From assembly GCA_020848735.1 (NCBI GenBank), contig JADLHO010000126.1:1-64000 (forward strand): DNA of 64,000 nt. Reading direction: 5' to 3'. This document shows positions 7,533 through 16,059 of the stretch, piece after piece. A program made the translations under genes and the position numbers. The stretch comes from Planctomycetota bacterium (GTDB lineage Bacteria > Planctomycetota > UBA1135 > UBA2386). How positions within the stretch are numbered: the stretch's first letter is position 1; each line of letters starts with the position of its first letter. The notes beneath the pieces were generated by a model. That model was not told the origin of the DNA and made no database searches. It saw only the letters and a program-made list of their open reading frames with translations.

Positions 7533-9602
7533 GTGCAGAAGATCAGCCTCACCCTCGCGGGAACGACCATCGAGCTGGAGACCGGACGGATCGCTCGGCT
7601 CGCGCACGGCGCCGTGCTCGTCCGATCCGCCGACAACGTCCTGCTGGCGACCGTGGTCCTCGGTCCCGCGCGTGAGGGCGTCGACTTCTTCCCCCTGACG
7701 GTCGAGTACCGCGAGAAGCTCGCCGCGGCGGGTCGCATCCCGGGCGCCTTCGGGCGCCGCGAGGGACGGATCACCGACCACGAGGTGCTCGTCAGCCGGC
7801 TCATCGATCGCTCGATCCGCTCGCTCTTCCCCGAGGGCTACACGAGCGAGGTGCAGGTCCAGGTCAACGTGCTCTCCGCCGACCCGGATGCCGACCTCTC
7901 GACGCTCGCCATCCTCGGGGCCTGTGCCGCGCTGCAGCTCAGCGAGGCCCCGGCGAGCGGCCCTGCGGCGGGGCTCCGCCTCATGAAGACCGCGAGCGGC
8001 TTCACGCCCTTCCCCGCGCGCTCGCGGCGGACCGCTGCGGAGCTGGACTTCGTGGTCAGCGCCGGGCCGAGCGGCCTCGTGATGGTCGAGGGCGAGGCGC
8101 GCGAGGTCGACGAGGCGACCTGCGGCGAAGCGTTGGCCCAGGCGAGCGAATGGCTCGAGCGCCTGCGCAAGGCGATCGGCGAGCTCGCCGCTGCGGCGGG
8201 TCGGACGAAGGCCGAGCCCGCGAGCCCGCCGAGCCTGCCCGAGGTCCGAGCGCCCATCCTCGAAGCGCTGCGGGCCGCGCTGCAGGAGACGGCGAAGAAC
8301 GCCCGCCACGCCGCCGTCGACGCGGCGAAGCGGGCCCTGCTCGAGGGCGCACCCGAGGCGGAGCGCAAGCCGCTCGCCAAGGCCTTCGAGGAAGCGAAGT
8401 GGCAGCTCGTGCGCGAGCTGATCCTCGGCGCCGGCCGCCGACTCGACGGGCGCGGCCTCGAAGACGTGCGCCCGATCTCCGGCGAGGTCGGCCTCCTGCC
8501 GCGCACGCACGGCTCGGCGCTCTTCACCCGAGGCGAGACGCAGGCGATCGTCACCTGCACGCTGGGCACCGCGGAGGAATCGCTGCGCAGCGAAGGGCTC
8601 GGGGGCTCGGAGTTCGACCGCTTCCTCCTGCACTACAACTTCCCGCCCTACAGCGTCGGCGAGATCCGACCGCTGCGTGGACCGGGTCGGCGCGAGATCG
8701 GCCACGGCTTCCTCGCGCGACGCGGCGTCGCGCCGGTGCTCCCCGCCTTCGAGGACTTCCCCTACACGATCCGCATCGAGTCCGAGATCACGGAGAGCAA
8801 CGGCTCCTCGTCGATGGCGACCGTCTGCGGCGCCTGCCTCGCGATGATGCACGCGGGGGTTCCGCTCGCGCGCCCCGTCGCGGGCATCGCGATGGGACTC
8901 GTGACCGACGGCGAGCGGACGGCGGTGTTGACCGACATCCTCGGCGACGAGGATCACCTCGGCGACATGGACTTCAAGGTCGTCGGCACCGAGCGCGGCG
9001 TCACCGCACTCCAGCTCGACAACAAGGTCGGCGGGCTGTCCGCGGAACGCCTCGCGGCGGCACTCCAGCAGGCGAGGCGCGGCCGCCTGCACGTGCTCGG
9101 CGAGATGCGGAAGGTGCTCGCGGCACCGGCGGCGACGCTCGCCCCGCGCGCGCCGCGCGTGCTGCGCACCGCGATCCTGCCGGACTCCGTCGCCGTGCTG
9201 ATCGGGCCTCGCGGCCAGACCATCAAGGGCATCGCGGCGGCCACGGGTGCGCAGATCAACGTCGAAGACGACGGCATCGTGCGCATCTACGCGGCCGAGG
9301 ACAGCGTCGCGCGCAAGGCGATGCGGATGGTCGGCAAGGTCGCGGGCGTCGTGAAGCGCGGCGGCTACTACACCGCGACGGTGTCCCGCGTCGAGCACTT
9401 CGGCGTGCTCGCGCGCATCAACGAGGTGGTCGACGGCCTGATCGGCCGCGACGAACTCTTCGCCAACCGCCGCGAGCCCGACCGCGAGTTCCAGCCCGGC
9501 GACGAACTCATCGTGCGCGTGATCGGCGTCGACTCCCGCGGCCGCCTCGACCTCTCGCGCCGCGCGGCGATCGACGTGGATCCGGCGCTGATCGAGTACT
9601 GA
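7533..9602 (+). CDS. pnp: Polyribonucleotide nucleotidyltransferase (PNPase)
   Basis: Phosphorolytic 3'-5' exoribonuclease that degrades mRNA and can add tails; a core degradosome enzyme. The 689-residue protein has the usual order: first RNase PH-like domain (REGRITDHEVLVSRLIDRSIR), helical linker, second RNase PH domain with the catalytic ILGDEDHLGDMDFK segment, KH domain (VLIGPRGQTIKGIAAATGAQI), and a C-terminal S1 domain (GGYYTATVSRVEHFGVLARI). The GTG at 7533 gives the normal family N-terminus (QKISLTLAGTTIELETG); an in-frame GTG at 7500 would add 11 residues. Unlike in many bacteria, rpsO is not immediately upstream. It ends convergent with the DUF2058 gene, with a hairpin between them. 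Confidence 0.95.
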   Translation: MQKISLTLAGTTIELETGRIARLAHGAVLVRSADNVLLATVVLGPAREGVDFFPLTVEYREKLAAAGRIPGAFGRREGRITDHEVLVSRLIDRSIRSLFPEGYTSEVQVQVNVLSADPDADLSTLAILGACAALQLSEAPASGPAAGLRLMKTASGFTPFPARSRRTAAELDFVVSAGPSGLVMVEGEAREVDEATCGEALAQASEWLERLRKAIGELAAAAGRTKAEPASPPSLPEVRAPILEALRAALQETAKNARHAAVDAAKRALLEGAPEAERKPLAKAFEEAKWQLVRELILGAGRRLDGRGLEDVRPISGEVGLLPRTHGSALFTRGETQAIVTCTLGTAEESLRSEGLGGSEFDRFLLHYNFPPYSVGEIRPLRGPGRREIGHGFLARRGVAPVLPAFEDFPYTIRIESEITESNGSSSMATVCGACLAMMHAGVPLARPVAGIAMGLVTDGERTAVLTDILGDEDHLGDMDFKVVGTERGVTALQLDNKVGGLSAERLAAALQQARRGRLHVLGEMRKVLAAPAATLAPRAPRVLRTAILPDSVAVLIGPRGQTIKGIAAATGAQINVEDDGIVRIYAAEDSVARKAMRMVGKVAGVVKRGGYYTATVSRVEHFGVLARINEVVDGLIGRDELFANRREPDREFQPGDELIVRVIGVDSRGRLDLSRRAAIDVDPALIEY

Positions 9603-9613
9603 GCTCCCCGGCC

Positions 9614-9634
9614 GGCGCGCGGAGCGAGCGCGCC
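9614..9634. terminator. Hairpin between convergent genes
   Basis: A perfect 7-bp stem, GGCGCGC (9614-9620)/GCGCGCC (9628-9634) with a 7-base loop, fills the 33-bp gap between pnp and the convergent DUF2058 gene. It has no T-run and could serve both directions. Confidence 0.35.
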
Positions 9635-9635
9635 C

Positions 9636-10124
9636 TCACGCGCGCGCGGCCCAGACCACACGCCTCGGGAACTGCTGCGCGATGCGCTTCGCGAGCGGCG
9701 TCGCCAGCAGGCCGTAGACGTGGGCATCACCCTCGCCGCGCCGCACGATGCAGAGCTGGCCGCCGGCGAGTTGATGGCGGTCGAGTTCGTCGATGCGCAC
9801 GAAGGGGATGCGCCCGTCCTCGAGCTCGAAGTACCAGGGCGCCCCGCGCCCCACGCCCTTCACCTCGGTCTCGAGGATGGCGAGGCAGGCGGCGCGCTCG
9901 GCCTCGGCGGCCCGCTGCGCGGTGAGCGCCGCTTCGCGCTCGGCGTGGCGCACGCGCTCCGTCTCGCGGAGGGTCTCGAGCTCACGCTCGCGCGCGGCGC
10001 GCTCGGCTTCGATGCCCTCGCGCCCGATCTCCTTCTTGTGGACGCGTTCCTCGTGCGCGAGGCGGCGGGCGTCCTTGTCCGAGAGGATCTTGGCCTTCTT
10101 GAGCTGGTCGCGCAGGTTGCTCAT
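9636..10124 (-). CDS. DUF2058 family protein
   Basis: A 162-residue cytoplasmic protein. The N-terminus MSNLRDQLKKAKILSDKDA matches the start of DUF2058 (YaiL-type) proteins. It is followed by a highly charged helical region (about residues 25-90, rich in Glu, Arg and Ala) and a C-terminal globular part with WYFELEDGRIPFVRIDELD and HVYGLLATPLAKRIAQQ. Some family members have been described as nucleoprotein/polynucleotide-associated, but no firm function exists. The frame stays open far upstream, but the ATG at 10124 coincides with the family start. It is downstream of a PilZ gene on the same strand (35-bp gap), so the two may be co-transcribed. Confidence 0.8.
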   Translation of the reverse strand: MSNLRDQLKKAKILSDKDARRLAHEERVHKKEIGREGIEAERAARERELETLRETERVRHAEREAALTAQRAAEAERAACLAILETEVKGVGRGAPWYFELEDGRIPFVRIDELDRHQLAGGQLCIVRRGEGDAHVYGLLATPLAKRIAQQFPRRVVWAARA

Positions 10125-10159
10125 CGGCGCGGATCGTAGCGAGGTCGCGCGCCGCCGGC

Positions 10160-10438
10160 TCAGTCGACGAAACGCACGGCGATCCCGAACCGACCGGCCC
10201 CCAGCGACTCGACGCGCACGAGCTCGGCGTCGCGCGGCGAGGTCTCGCCATCGATGCGCACGCGGACCCGCGCCTGCCCTTCGGCGACGAAGTAGACCCC
10301 GCTCGCCGAGACGTTCCGCGCCGGCCCCTCCATCTGCAGGCCTTCGAACTCGACGATCACGCGCCCCTCGAAGACCTGGCGGTCGGTGCTCCGCCGCTCC
10401 GCCACGCGTGTCTGTTCCTCTCGTCGGCCGTCGTCCAT
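10160..10438 (-). CDS. PilZ domain protein (c-di-GMP receptor candidate)
   Basis: Small single-domain protein of 92 residues. It has both halves of the PilZ c-di-GMP-binding signature: RSTDR (RxxxR form) near the N-terminus and NVSASG ([DN]xSxxG form) about 25 residues later. This makes it a likely stand-alone cyclic-di-GMP receptor acting on a partner protein. The ATG at 10438 is chosen; an in-frame start at 10483 would add 15 residues of no recognisable character. It is divergent from the methyltransferase at 10489 and sits upstream of the DUF2058 gene. Confidence 0.75.
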   Translation of the reverse strand: MDDGRREEQTRVAERRSTDRQVFEGRVIVEFEGLQMEGPARNVSASGVYFVAEGQARVRVRIDGETSPRDAELVRVESLGAGRFGIAVRFVD

Positions 10439-10488
10439 GATCGGGATCCGCCGTTCCGATCCAGCTTCGACCATCCCGCGCACCGGCC

Positions 10489-11184
10489 TTGACCGAACGA
10501 TCCACCGATCGCCGCCCCGAACGCGCCTTCGAGCGTCCGCCCGGCTGGGAGCTCGAGTACCGCGACCGTCGCTTCCGCTCGGGGAGCGGGCCGGGCACCG
10601 ATCGCCGCGAACGCCGCGCGCTCCGTGCCCTGCTCGCCCGCGCCGGGGCGCGACCCGGAACCTGGCTCGACGTCCCGTCGGGTGCGGGGCGGATGAGCGA
10701 GCTGCTGCCGGGCCCGGTGGTCGCCGTGGACCACTCGCTCGAGATCCTCCGCGCGATCCGAGCGCCGCGCGGGCCGCGGCTCCGCGCCACCGCGTTCGAG
10801 CTGCCCTTCGCGGACGCGAGCTTCGCGGGAGTGCTCTGCCACCGGCTCCTGCACCACGTCCCGCTCGCCGGCGATCGCGTGCGCATCCTCGCCGAGCTGC
10901 GCCGCGTGAGCGAAGGCCCCGTCATCGCCTCGTTCTTCCACGCGGTGTCGCTGCAGAACGCCCGGCGGGCGCTCGCGCGGCGGCTCCGCGGCAAGCGGCG
11001 TTCGTCGCGCGGGGGCATCACGCTGCGCGCCTTCCTGCGCGACCTCGCGGCGGCCGGTCTCGAGCTCGTCGCGGCGCGCCCCCTGCTCCCCTTCGTGAGC
11101 GAGCAGTGGCTCGTCCTCGCGCGACCGCGGCGCGCGGCGGGCACGGGCTCCGGGCCCGTCGATCAGGGCGCGAAGCGCGACTGA
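10489..11184 (+). CDS. SAM-dependent methyltransferase
   Basis: Class I methyltransferase of 231 residues from a TTG start. Motif I is TWLDVPSGAGRMSELL, the acidic strand-2 end is VVAVDHS, and the downstream segment is AFELPFADASFAGVLCHRLLHHV. The domain resembles the C-terminal half of the kinase/methyltransferase fusion at 1738-3069, including the ASFFHAVS segment, suggesting duplication within this genome. The substrate is unknown; a surface glycan or lipid is a guess from the fused relative. The start is uncertain because no ATG or GTG lies close by. The 3' end overlaps the convergent hydrolase-like gene by 22 bp. Confidence 0.75.
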   Translation: MTERSTDRRPERAFERPPGWELEYRDRRFRSGSGPGTDRRERRALRALLARAGARPGTWLDVPSGAGRMSELLPGPVVAVDHSLEILRAIRAPRGPRLRATAFELPFADASFAGVLCHRLLHHVPLAGDRVRILAELRRVSEGPVIASFFHAVSLQNARRALARRLRGKRRSSRGGITLRAFLRDLAAAGLELVAARPLLPFVSEQWLVLARPRRAAGTGSGPVDQGAKRD

Positions 11185-12719
11185 AGGAACGCCGCGATCG
11201 ACGCGGCATGCGCGCCCAACGCGATGCACCACGGGGCGCCGGAGTCCGGCAGGACCTGCGCGCGACCCGTCGCGGCGGCGGCCTTCGCCATCGCGACGAG
11301 CGAGGCCTGTGCCGGATGCCCGACGGAGATCGCGTAGGCGATCTGCAGCGCCTCGCGCGACGCGAGCTCCGCCGCGGTGACGGCCCCGCCGTCGACGAGC
11401 ACGGCGCCGTGCACGGCCCCGGCCTCGTCGAGCGCCGCACGCGCGACGGCGTAGCCACCCTCGCGCTCGCCGACCAGCGCGATGCGCTCCGGATCGACGG
11501 GCAGGCGTTGTCTCAGGCCGCGCAGCACGTCGCGCACCGCGCCGCTCGCACTGCGGAAGCGACCGGGCGACTCCATCACCGCCACGTGCCAGCGGCCGTC
11601 CTTGTCGAAGCCCGCGCGGCGCAACGCGTCGACGGTCCAGGCGGGATGCAGGGTCTGCGGCGAAGCGGGGCGCGAGGCATCGATGCTCCACGCGGGCACG
11701 CCCGGCACGACGAGCACGAGCGGTCGCTGCGGCAGCTGCGCGAGACCGTCCTTGCCGCAGTCGATCGAGACCAGGGCGAAGTCGACCAGCTCGCCCTGGC
11801 GTCCCGCGAACTCGCCGATCGGCACGCTCACCGTCACCCGTCCGCGCAGGTCCGACCAGGGATCGCGATCGGCGCGCAGTGCCTCGAGCGCCGCCTCTGC
11901 ACGCGCGAGATCGCGCTGCGGATCCGCACCGGGGCGCCGCGGCTCGCCGGAGTAGGCGCGTTCGACGTCGTGCACGAGCGCGCGCAGCAGGACCAGTCCC
12001 GGGCCGCTGCGCTGCGCTTCCGGCAGCGCGGCGACGATCGCGTCCGCGCTCGCGACGCGCAGCGCGGAACCGTCGAGCAGCATCGGCAGCGCATCGGCGC
12101 GCGCGGGGAACCCGGGCTCGAGCAGCACGGGACTAATGGCGATCGACGTACGCGCGAAGGCCGCCGCGCGCGCGAAGACGCGCACCTCGAAGCGGCCGGG
12201 GGCCGCGCTCGAGAAGGCCAAGGGCGCGGTCGCGCGGAAGCGCATGAGGTCGTCGTTGCCGACGGCATCGCCGAGCGTCGCACTCGCGACGATCTCGCCG
12301 GCGCCGTCGACGAGCTCGAGGTCGAAGGCGAGGCCGTCGATCGCGACGGGCAGGCCGCGCGGCGCGTGCAGGGTGACGTGCACGGCGGGGAAGCGCTCGC
12401 CGTCGCAGACCTCGGGCAGGGCGAAGACGGCGAGGCTCGCGCGCAGGATCTCCGGCACCGCGGGCGCCGCCGAACCGGCGAGCGCGGCGCGGGCTTCGGC
12501 GAGCGTGAGGTAGGGGTTGCCGTCGTTCGGCTTCGCGGCACTCGCCGCGGCCGCGCGCCGTCGCTCGGGGGTCGCCGCGAGCCACGCGTCGAGCAGGTCG
12601 AGCCGCTGCGAGGCCGCCAACGCGAACGCGTGGCGCTCGGTGCGCATCGCCTGCGCGTGGCCCAGGACCGCGCTCGCGAGCGCGACGCCGAGCGTGAGCA
12701 CGAGCTTCCGCGCCGTCAT
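11163..12719 (-). CDS. Secreted alpha/beta-hydrolase-like protein lacking the Ser nucleophile
   Basis: A 518-residue exported protein with an N-terminal signal peptide (MTARKLVLTLGVALASAVLG). The middle part is unrecognised and beta-rich. The C-terminal ~220 residues follow the peptidase/esterase alpha/beta-hydrolase layout: RPLVLVVPG, then the 'elbow' ERIALVGEREGGYA (411-424). There the usual G-x-S-x-G reads G417-E-R-E-G421, so Arg419 replaces the catalytic Ser and the protein is probably not an active hydrolase. Its ATG overlaps the stop codon of the upstream gene (ATGA, 12716-12719), so the two are translationally coupled and probably act together. A structural or binding role outside the cytoplasm is inferred. 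Confidence 0.65.
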   Translation of the reverse strand: MTARKLVLTLGVALASAVLGHAQAMRTERHAFALAASQRLDLLDAWLAATPERRRAAAASAAKPNDGNPYLTLAEARAALAGSAAPAVPEILRASLAVFALPEVCDGERFPAVHVTLHAPRGLPVAIDGLAFDLELVDGAGEIVASATLGDAVGNDDLMRFRATAPLAFSSAAPGRFEVRVFARAAAFARTSIAISPVLLEPGFPARADALPMLLDGSALRVASADAIVAALPEAQRSGPGLVLLRALVHDVERAYSGEPRRPGADPQRDLARAEAALEALRADRDPWSDLRGRVTVSVPIGEFAGRQGELVDFALVSIDCGKDGLAQLPQRPLVLVVPGVPAWSIDASRPASPQTLHPAWTVDALRRAGFDKDGRWHVAVMESPGRFRSASGAVRDVLRGLRQRLPVDPERIALVGEREGGYAVARAALDEAGAVHGAVLVDGGAVTAAELASREALQIAYAISVGHPAQASLVAMAKAAAATGRAQVLPDSGAPWCIALGAHAASIAAFLQSRFAP

Positions 12720-13915
12720 CGGCCGGTCTCCTTCGCCGGGTAGCTCAGCTTCACCCAGGCGGCGAAGCGTTCGTCCATCGCCAGCGGGCCGAAGCCGAAG
12801 ACCGCCTGCATCGCATCGCGCTGCGGCACGCGCGCCTTGAGGCGTCGCACGAACTCGATCAGCTTCGGACCGCCCTGCGTCGCCATCAGGTAGTCGACCC
12901 AGGCGTACGCGTGCGCGTTCTCCTCGAGGTCGAGCTCGTCGCTGTTCTTCACGTAGCTCTCGACGAAGCGCCGCAGCTTGCCCTCGTCGGCCAGTTGCCG
13001 GATGCCGACGCGGTAGCGGCCGTTGCGCCAGTTGGTCCCCGGCATCAGCGTGGCCTCCTCGACGCAGTACGCCGCGCAGCGGCCGTCGACCTCGTGCTCG
13101 AACCAGTGCGCGATGCCCTCGTCGACCCAGCCCTCGCCCGTCGGACCGATCTCGCGCGCGGGGAGCAGGTTCGAGAGCAGGAGATGGACGACGTTGTGCA
13201 CGACCACGCGGTGGACGTCGACGTCGTCCTTCATCGAGCGGTCGTCGGCGATCATGCACCACACGGGAATGCCGCCCGTGAGCTTGATGTTGGTGCCCAT
13301 CGCGCCGATGCCGGTGAGGCGCGGCGAGAGTTCCCGCATGTCGCGGGGGTCCGCGAACATGTGCAGCGCGAGGCGCGGCGAGGCGTCGTCGGCGGGCACG
13401 GGGAAGTCCGCGTCGACGAGCTGGAACACCTCGCAGAAGCGGCGCCGCGTCGCCTCCACGCGTTCGCCGTAGAGATGCATGCGTTGGTGCTGGTCGAGCT
13501 TGCGCTTGTCCACCATCGCACCCTCGAGCCCGAACGCGAGGTCGGCGTGCGCCGTCGCGAGGTACTGGATCGAGGCCGGCGTCTTGCAGAAACGCCCCAC
13601 CGCCTCGTGTCGCGCCAGCAGCCAGTCGCGCAGCGCGACGCCGCGCGACGCGAGGTCCGAGACGGTCTCCGGCCGCTCGCAGTTCGGACAGTCGATCGCG
13701 AGCGTGCCACCGCAGCGCTTGCACCCGATAGCCACGCTGCAGCGTTCGACCGCGCGCTCGAGCGCGAGCAGTTCGGCCTTGTGCTCCTTGCAGACGAGCA
13801 CCCCGGCGCTCTCGCACTTGCGACAGCTCGGCGGCGCCGGAGCGGCCGGTTCCTGCGCGACCGCGAGCGCGAGGGTCGCGACGGTCGAGAGCACGCACGC
13901 GAGCGGGGGACGCAT
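12716..13915 (-). CDS. Secreted Cys-rich protein with degenerate gluzincin-like motif
   Basis: A 399-residue exported protein with a signal peptide (MRPPLACVLSTVATLALAVAQ). Residues 31-79 hold CxxC pairs (C31/C34, C65/C68, C76/C79) typical of a zinc ribbon. The C-terminal half has a gluzincin-like arrangement: HNVVH at 240-244 followed about 20 residues later by WVDEGIAHWFEHE (E266). In active zinc peptidases the first motif is HExxH; here Asn241 takes the place of the catalytic Glu, so metal could still bind but peptidase activity is doubtful. It is the first gene of a coupled pair with the hydrolase-like protein. The ATG at 13915 is chosen because it begins the signal peptide; the frame extends eight codons further. 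Confidence 0.6.
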   Translation of the reverse strand: MRPPLACVLSTVATLALAVAQEPAAPAPPSCRKCESAGVLVCKEHKAELLALERAVERCSVAIGCKRCGGTLAIDCPNCERPETVSDLASRGVALRDWLLARHEAVGRFCKTPASIQYLATAHADLAFGLEGAMVDKRKLDQHQRMHLYGERVEATRRRFCEVFQLVDADFPVPADDASPRLALHMFADPRDMRELSPRLTGIGAMGTNIKLTGGIPVWCMIADDRSMKDDVDVHRVVVHNVVHLLLSNLLPAREIGPTGEGWVDEGIAHWFEHEVDGRCAAYCVEEATLMPGTNWRNGRYRVGIRQLADEGKLRRFVESYVKNSDELDLEENAHAYAWVDYLMATQGGPKLIEFVRRLKARVPQRDAMQAVFGFGPLAMDERFAAWVKLSYPAKETGR

Positions 13916-13977
13916 GGGGCGGCAGGATAGGCACCCCAACGCGGGCGGTCACCGTCAGCCGCGCCGCGCGGCGGGGC

Positions 13978-14754
13978 TCAGCGCAGCCCGAGCAGCGGAT
14001 GGAGCTGCGCGAGCACGCGATAGCGGAACCCGAACTCACCGGCGAGCGCCGCACAGCGCGCGAGTTCCTCGGCGGGAATCGTCCGCGAGATCTGTCGCGC
14101 GGGAGTCACCGGCTGGAGCACGAGCAGCAGTGCGTCGCGGAACGGTGCGAGAGCTTCGAGCGCGGCGCGGTAGGTCCCCGCGAAGACACCCTCGATCAGG
14201 ACCAGCTTCACGTCGAGCGTCGCCCGCCCGTCGCGCGCGACCAGTTCCACGCAGGCGCGGTGTGCGGCGCCGTGCTCGCCGCTCTCGAGGGTCTCCGCGA
14301 GCTTCCAGTCGGCGCTGACGTGGTCGAGCACCGGCAGACATTCCGCGAGCGCGACGGGATCGTGGGCCGCGGTCTCGAGGTGGACGAGTCCGCGCGCGCC
14401 GAGGAGCTCGCCGAACTCGCGCACGAAGCGCGGATACACGAGCGGTTCCCCACCGGTGATGGAGACCCGCAGCGCACCGGGGACCCGCCAGGGTGAGGCC
14501 GCCGCGCAGGCCAGGCTGAGCTCGACCGCGCGCGCGGCATCGATCGGGTTCCTCTCGCGCCCCGGCGCGGCCCCATCGCCGAGCCCGTGCACGGGAAACT
14601 CGGCGCCGGCGCTCCAGCTCTGCGGCGTGTCGCAGTAGCGACAGCGGAGCGGGCAGGTCGCCACCCGCACGCAGGCCATCGGTTCGCCGACGTGGCGACC
14701 CTCACCTTGCACGGAGTGGAAGATCTCGATGAGCGGCGCGCGTGCCGGTCGCAC
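13978..14754 (-). CDS. queE: 7-carboxy-7-deazaguanine synthase (radical SAM)
   Basis: Radical SAM enzyme converting 6-carboxytetrahydropterin to 7-carboxy-7-deazaguanine, a step toward queuosine and related modified bases. The 258-residue protein has the CxxxCxxC cluster site C34/C38/C41 (CPLRCRYC), an N-terminal EIFHSVQGEGRHVG segment typical of QueE, and the glycine-rich SITGGEP strand. The start codon is GTG. It is the last gene of a three-gene minus-strand cluster, 12 bp after the small basic protein. No queC, queD or queF is visible in the window, so the pathway must be completed elsewhere. Confidence 0.9.
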   Translation of the reverse strand: MRPARAPLIEIFHSVQGEGRHVGEPMACVRVATCPLRCRYCDTPQSWSAGAEFPVHGLGDGAAPGRERNPIDAARAVELSLACAAASPWRVPGALRVSITGGEPLVYPRFVREFGELLGARGLVHLETAAHDPVALAECLPVLDHVSADWKLAETLESGEHGAAHRACVELVARDGRATLDVKLVLIEGVFAGTYRAALEALAPFRDALLLVLQPVTPARQISRTIPAEELARCAALAGEFGFRYRVLAQLHPLLGLR

Positions 14755-14766
14755 GAGGCCGCTGCC

Positions 14767-15054
14767 TCACTTCTTCGCGGCAGGCTTCGCGGCGGGCGCT
14801 GCGCCCGCGGCCGGAGCCGCAGGTGCCTTGCCGTCTGCCGCGGGCGCCGCGGCGGCGCCCGCCTCGGCCTCCGCCTTCGGGGCCTTCTTCACCTTGGACT
14901 TGAAGCGCGTGCGCACCTTGGGGAGGCCGAGGACATCCGACGCACCGTCCCAACGGCCCTCACGCTTGAGCACGGCGAGGCGCTCGATACGGGTCCACAC
15001 GTTGCGGTTGCCGCGACCGGCGCCCGAGAGCTTGAGGCTGGAATGGATCGACAT
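14767..15054 (-). CDS. Small basic protein, TIGR04137 family (PVC marker)
   Basis: A 95-residue protein whose first ~55 residues (MSIHSSLKLSGAGRGNRNVW, then RIERLAVLKREGRW...GLPKVR) match the small basic protein family known from Chlamydiae, Verrucomicrobia and Planctomycetes. The family is thought to be ribosome- or nucleic-acid-associated, without proof. Here it carries a ~35-residue Ala/Pro/Lys tail (APAADGKAPAAPAAG... ending AKPAAKK) like histone-type tails, longer than the compact core I recall. It is one of the best taxonomic clues in the window. It sits between a membrane protein and queE, with 12-bp gaps on both sides. Confidence 0.8.
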   Translation of the reverse strand: MSIHSSLKLSGAGRGNRNVWTRIERLAVLKREGRWDGASDVLGLPKVRTRFKSKVKKAPKAEAEAGAAAAPAADGKAPAAPAAGAAPAAKPAAKK

Positions 15055-15066
15055 GGCTCGAGAATG

Positions 15067-15885
15067 TCAGCGCCGCTTGAGTTTCGACAGGTCGAACGGC
15101 TCCTCGAGTCTGCTCACGCTGTCGCGCAGGGACGACAGCGAACCCTCGGCCCCGGGCCGATCGAAGCTCGTCGGCAGATCGAGACCGCGGAGCCGCTCGA
15201 GGTCCGAGGCCTGCGCTTCCGGAGACGTGTAGCAGAGCACGAGGTACCAGAGATCAGTGCCGGAGGTCACCCCCACCTGGCGGATGCGGGCGTTCGGCAT
15301 GCCCTGATCGCGGAGCCAGGCTGCGGCGGAAGCCGCCCGCTCGCGATCGCGGGCCGGGCACTTTAGCAAGAGGTAGGCGAGATTCGAGAGCTGAACCTCC
15401 TCCTGCGCCTTGCTCAGCGCGGGCGACGAGGGCGCCGGGTTCGACCGGAGGTGCTCCGGCTGCAGTCCCGCCCGCTCGGTGCCGTTGCCCTCGGTCGGCT
15501 TTGCCTGCGGCCCCTCCGGATCCGCGGTCCCGGCGCGAAGGCCCGCACGTGAGGCGCCGCCGAACTCGACGCTGAAGCGACCGAGCACGAAGCCGGCGAG
15601 CAGCGCGATCGCCGCGACCGCGACGAGCGCCATGCCGGCGACCGAGCTCTTCGGCGTGGCCGCGGCCGCGCGCGACGCCCCCGCGCCACGCCGGCCCGCG
15701 GAGCGCGCTCCGGCCTCGCCCTGGACCAGCGTTCGCGTCGCCTGTGCCAGCTTCGAGAAGAAGCCGCCGCCGTCGTCCCCACGACGCGCCCGAGGGGCAC
15801 TCGCCGGAACGGCAGCTGCCGAAGAAGTCCGCCCGCTGCCCCGATCACGGAGCAATTCGAACAAGTCACGGCCTCGCCTGGCCAT
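15067..15885 (-). CDS. Single-pass membrane protein, unknown function
   Basis: A 272-residue protein of unrecognised family. The N-terminal ~80 residues are basic and Ala/Gly-rich and presumably cytoplasmic. One transmembrane helix (AGMALVAVAAIALLAGFVLG) follows, then a low-complexity linker. The C-terminal ~110 residues form a globular domain (VQLSNLAYLLLKCPARDRER..., then TSGTDLWYLVLCYTS), whose layout is loosely like SPOR domains that bind denuded peptidoglycan. That similarity is weak. The ATG at 15885 (MARRGRDLFELLRDRG) is preferred over one seven codons upstream. It leads the cluster with the small basic protein and queE. Confidence 0.55.
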   Translation of the reverse strand: MARRGRDLFELLRDRGSGRTSSAAAVPASAPRARRGDDGGGFFSKLAQATRTLVQGEAGARSAGRRGAGASRAAAATPKSSVAGMALVAVAAIALLAGFVLGRFSVEFGGASRAGLRAGTADPEGPQAKPTEGNGTERAGLQPEHLRSNPAPSSPALSKAQEEVQLSNLAYLLLKCPARDRERAASAAAWLRDQGMPNARIRQVGVTSGTDLWYLVLCYTSPEAQASDLERLRGLDLPTSFDRPGAEGSLSSLRDSVSRLEEPFDLSKLKRR

Positions 15886-16059
15886 GCCACGCCTCCCATG
15901 GGGCAACCGCGCCCCGAACGCACCGTGGTGCGCAACCGGAAATCCCTGCCGCCGCGCGGCTCCGCGAACATCGTCGGAGCGCCTCGCACGTCGCCGGGTT
16001 GCCGCTCGACCGACCGGCGTCGAACGGCCGCGCGAAGCTAGCGCGGCGCCGGCCGCGCA

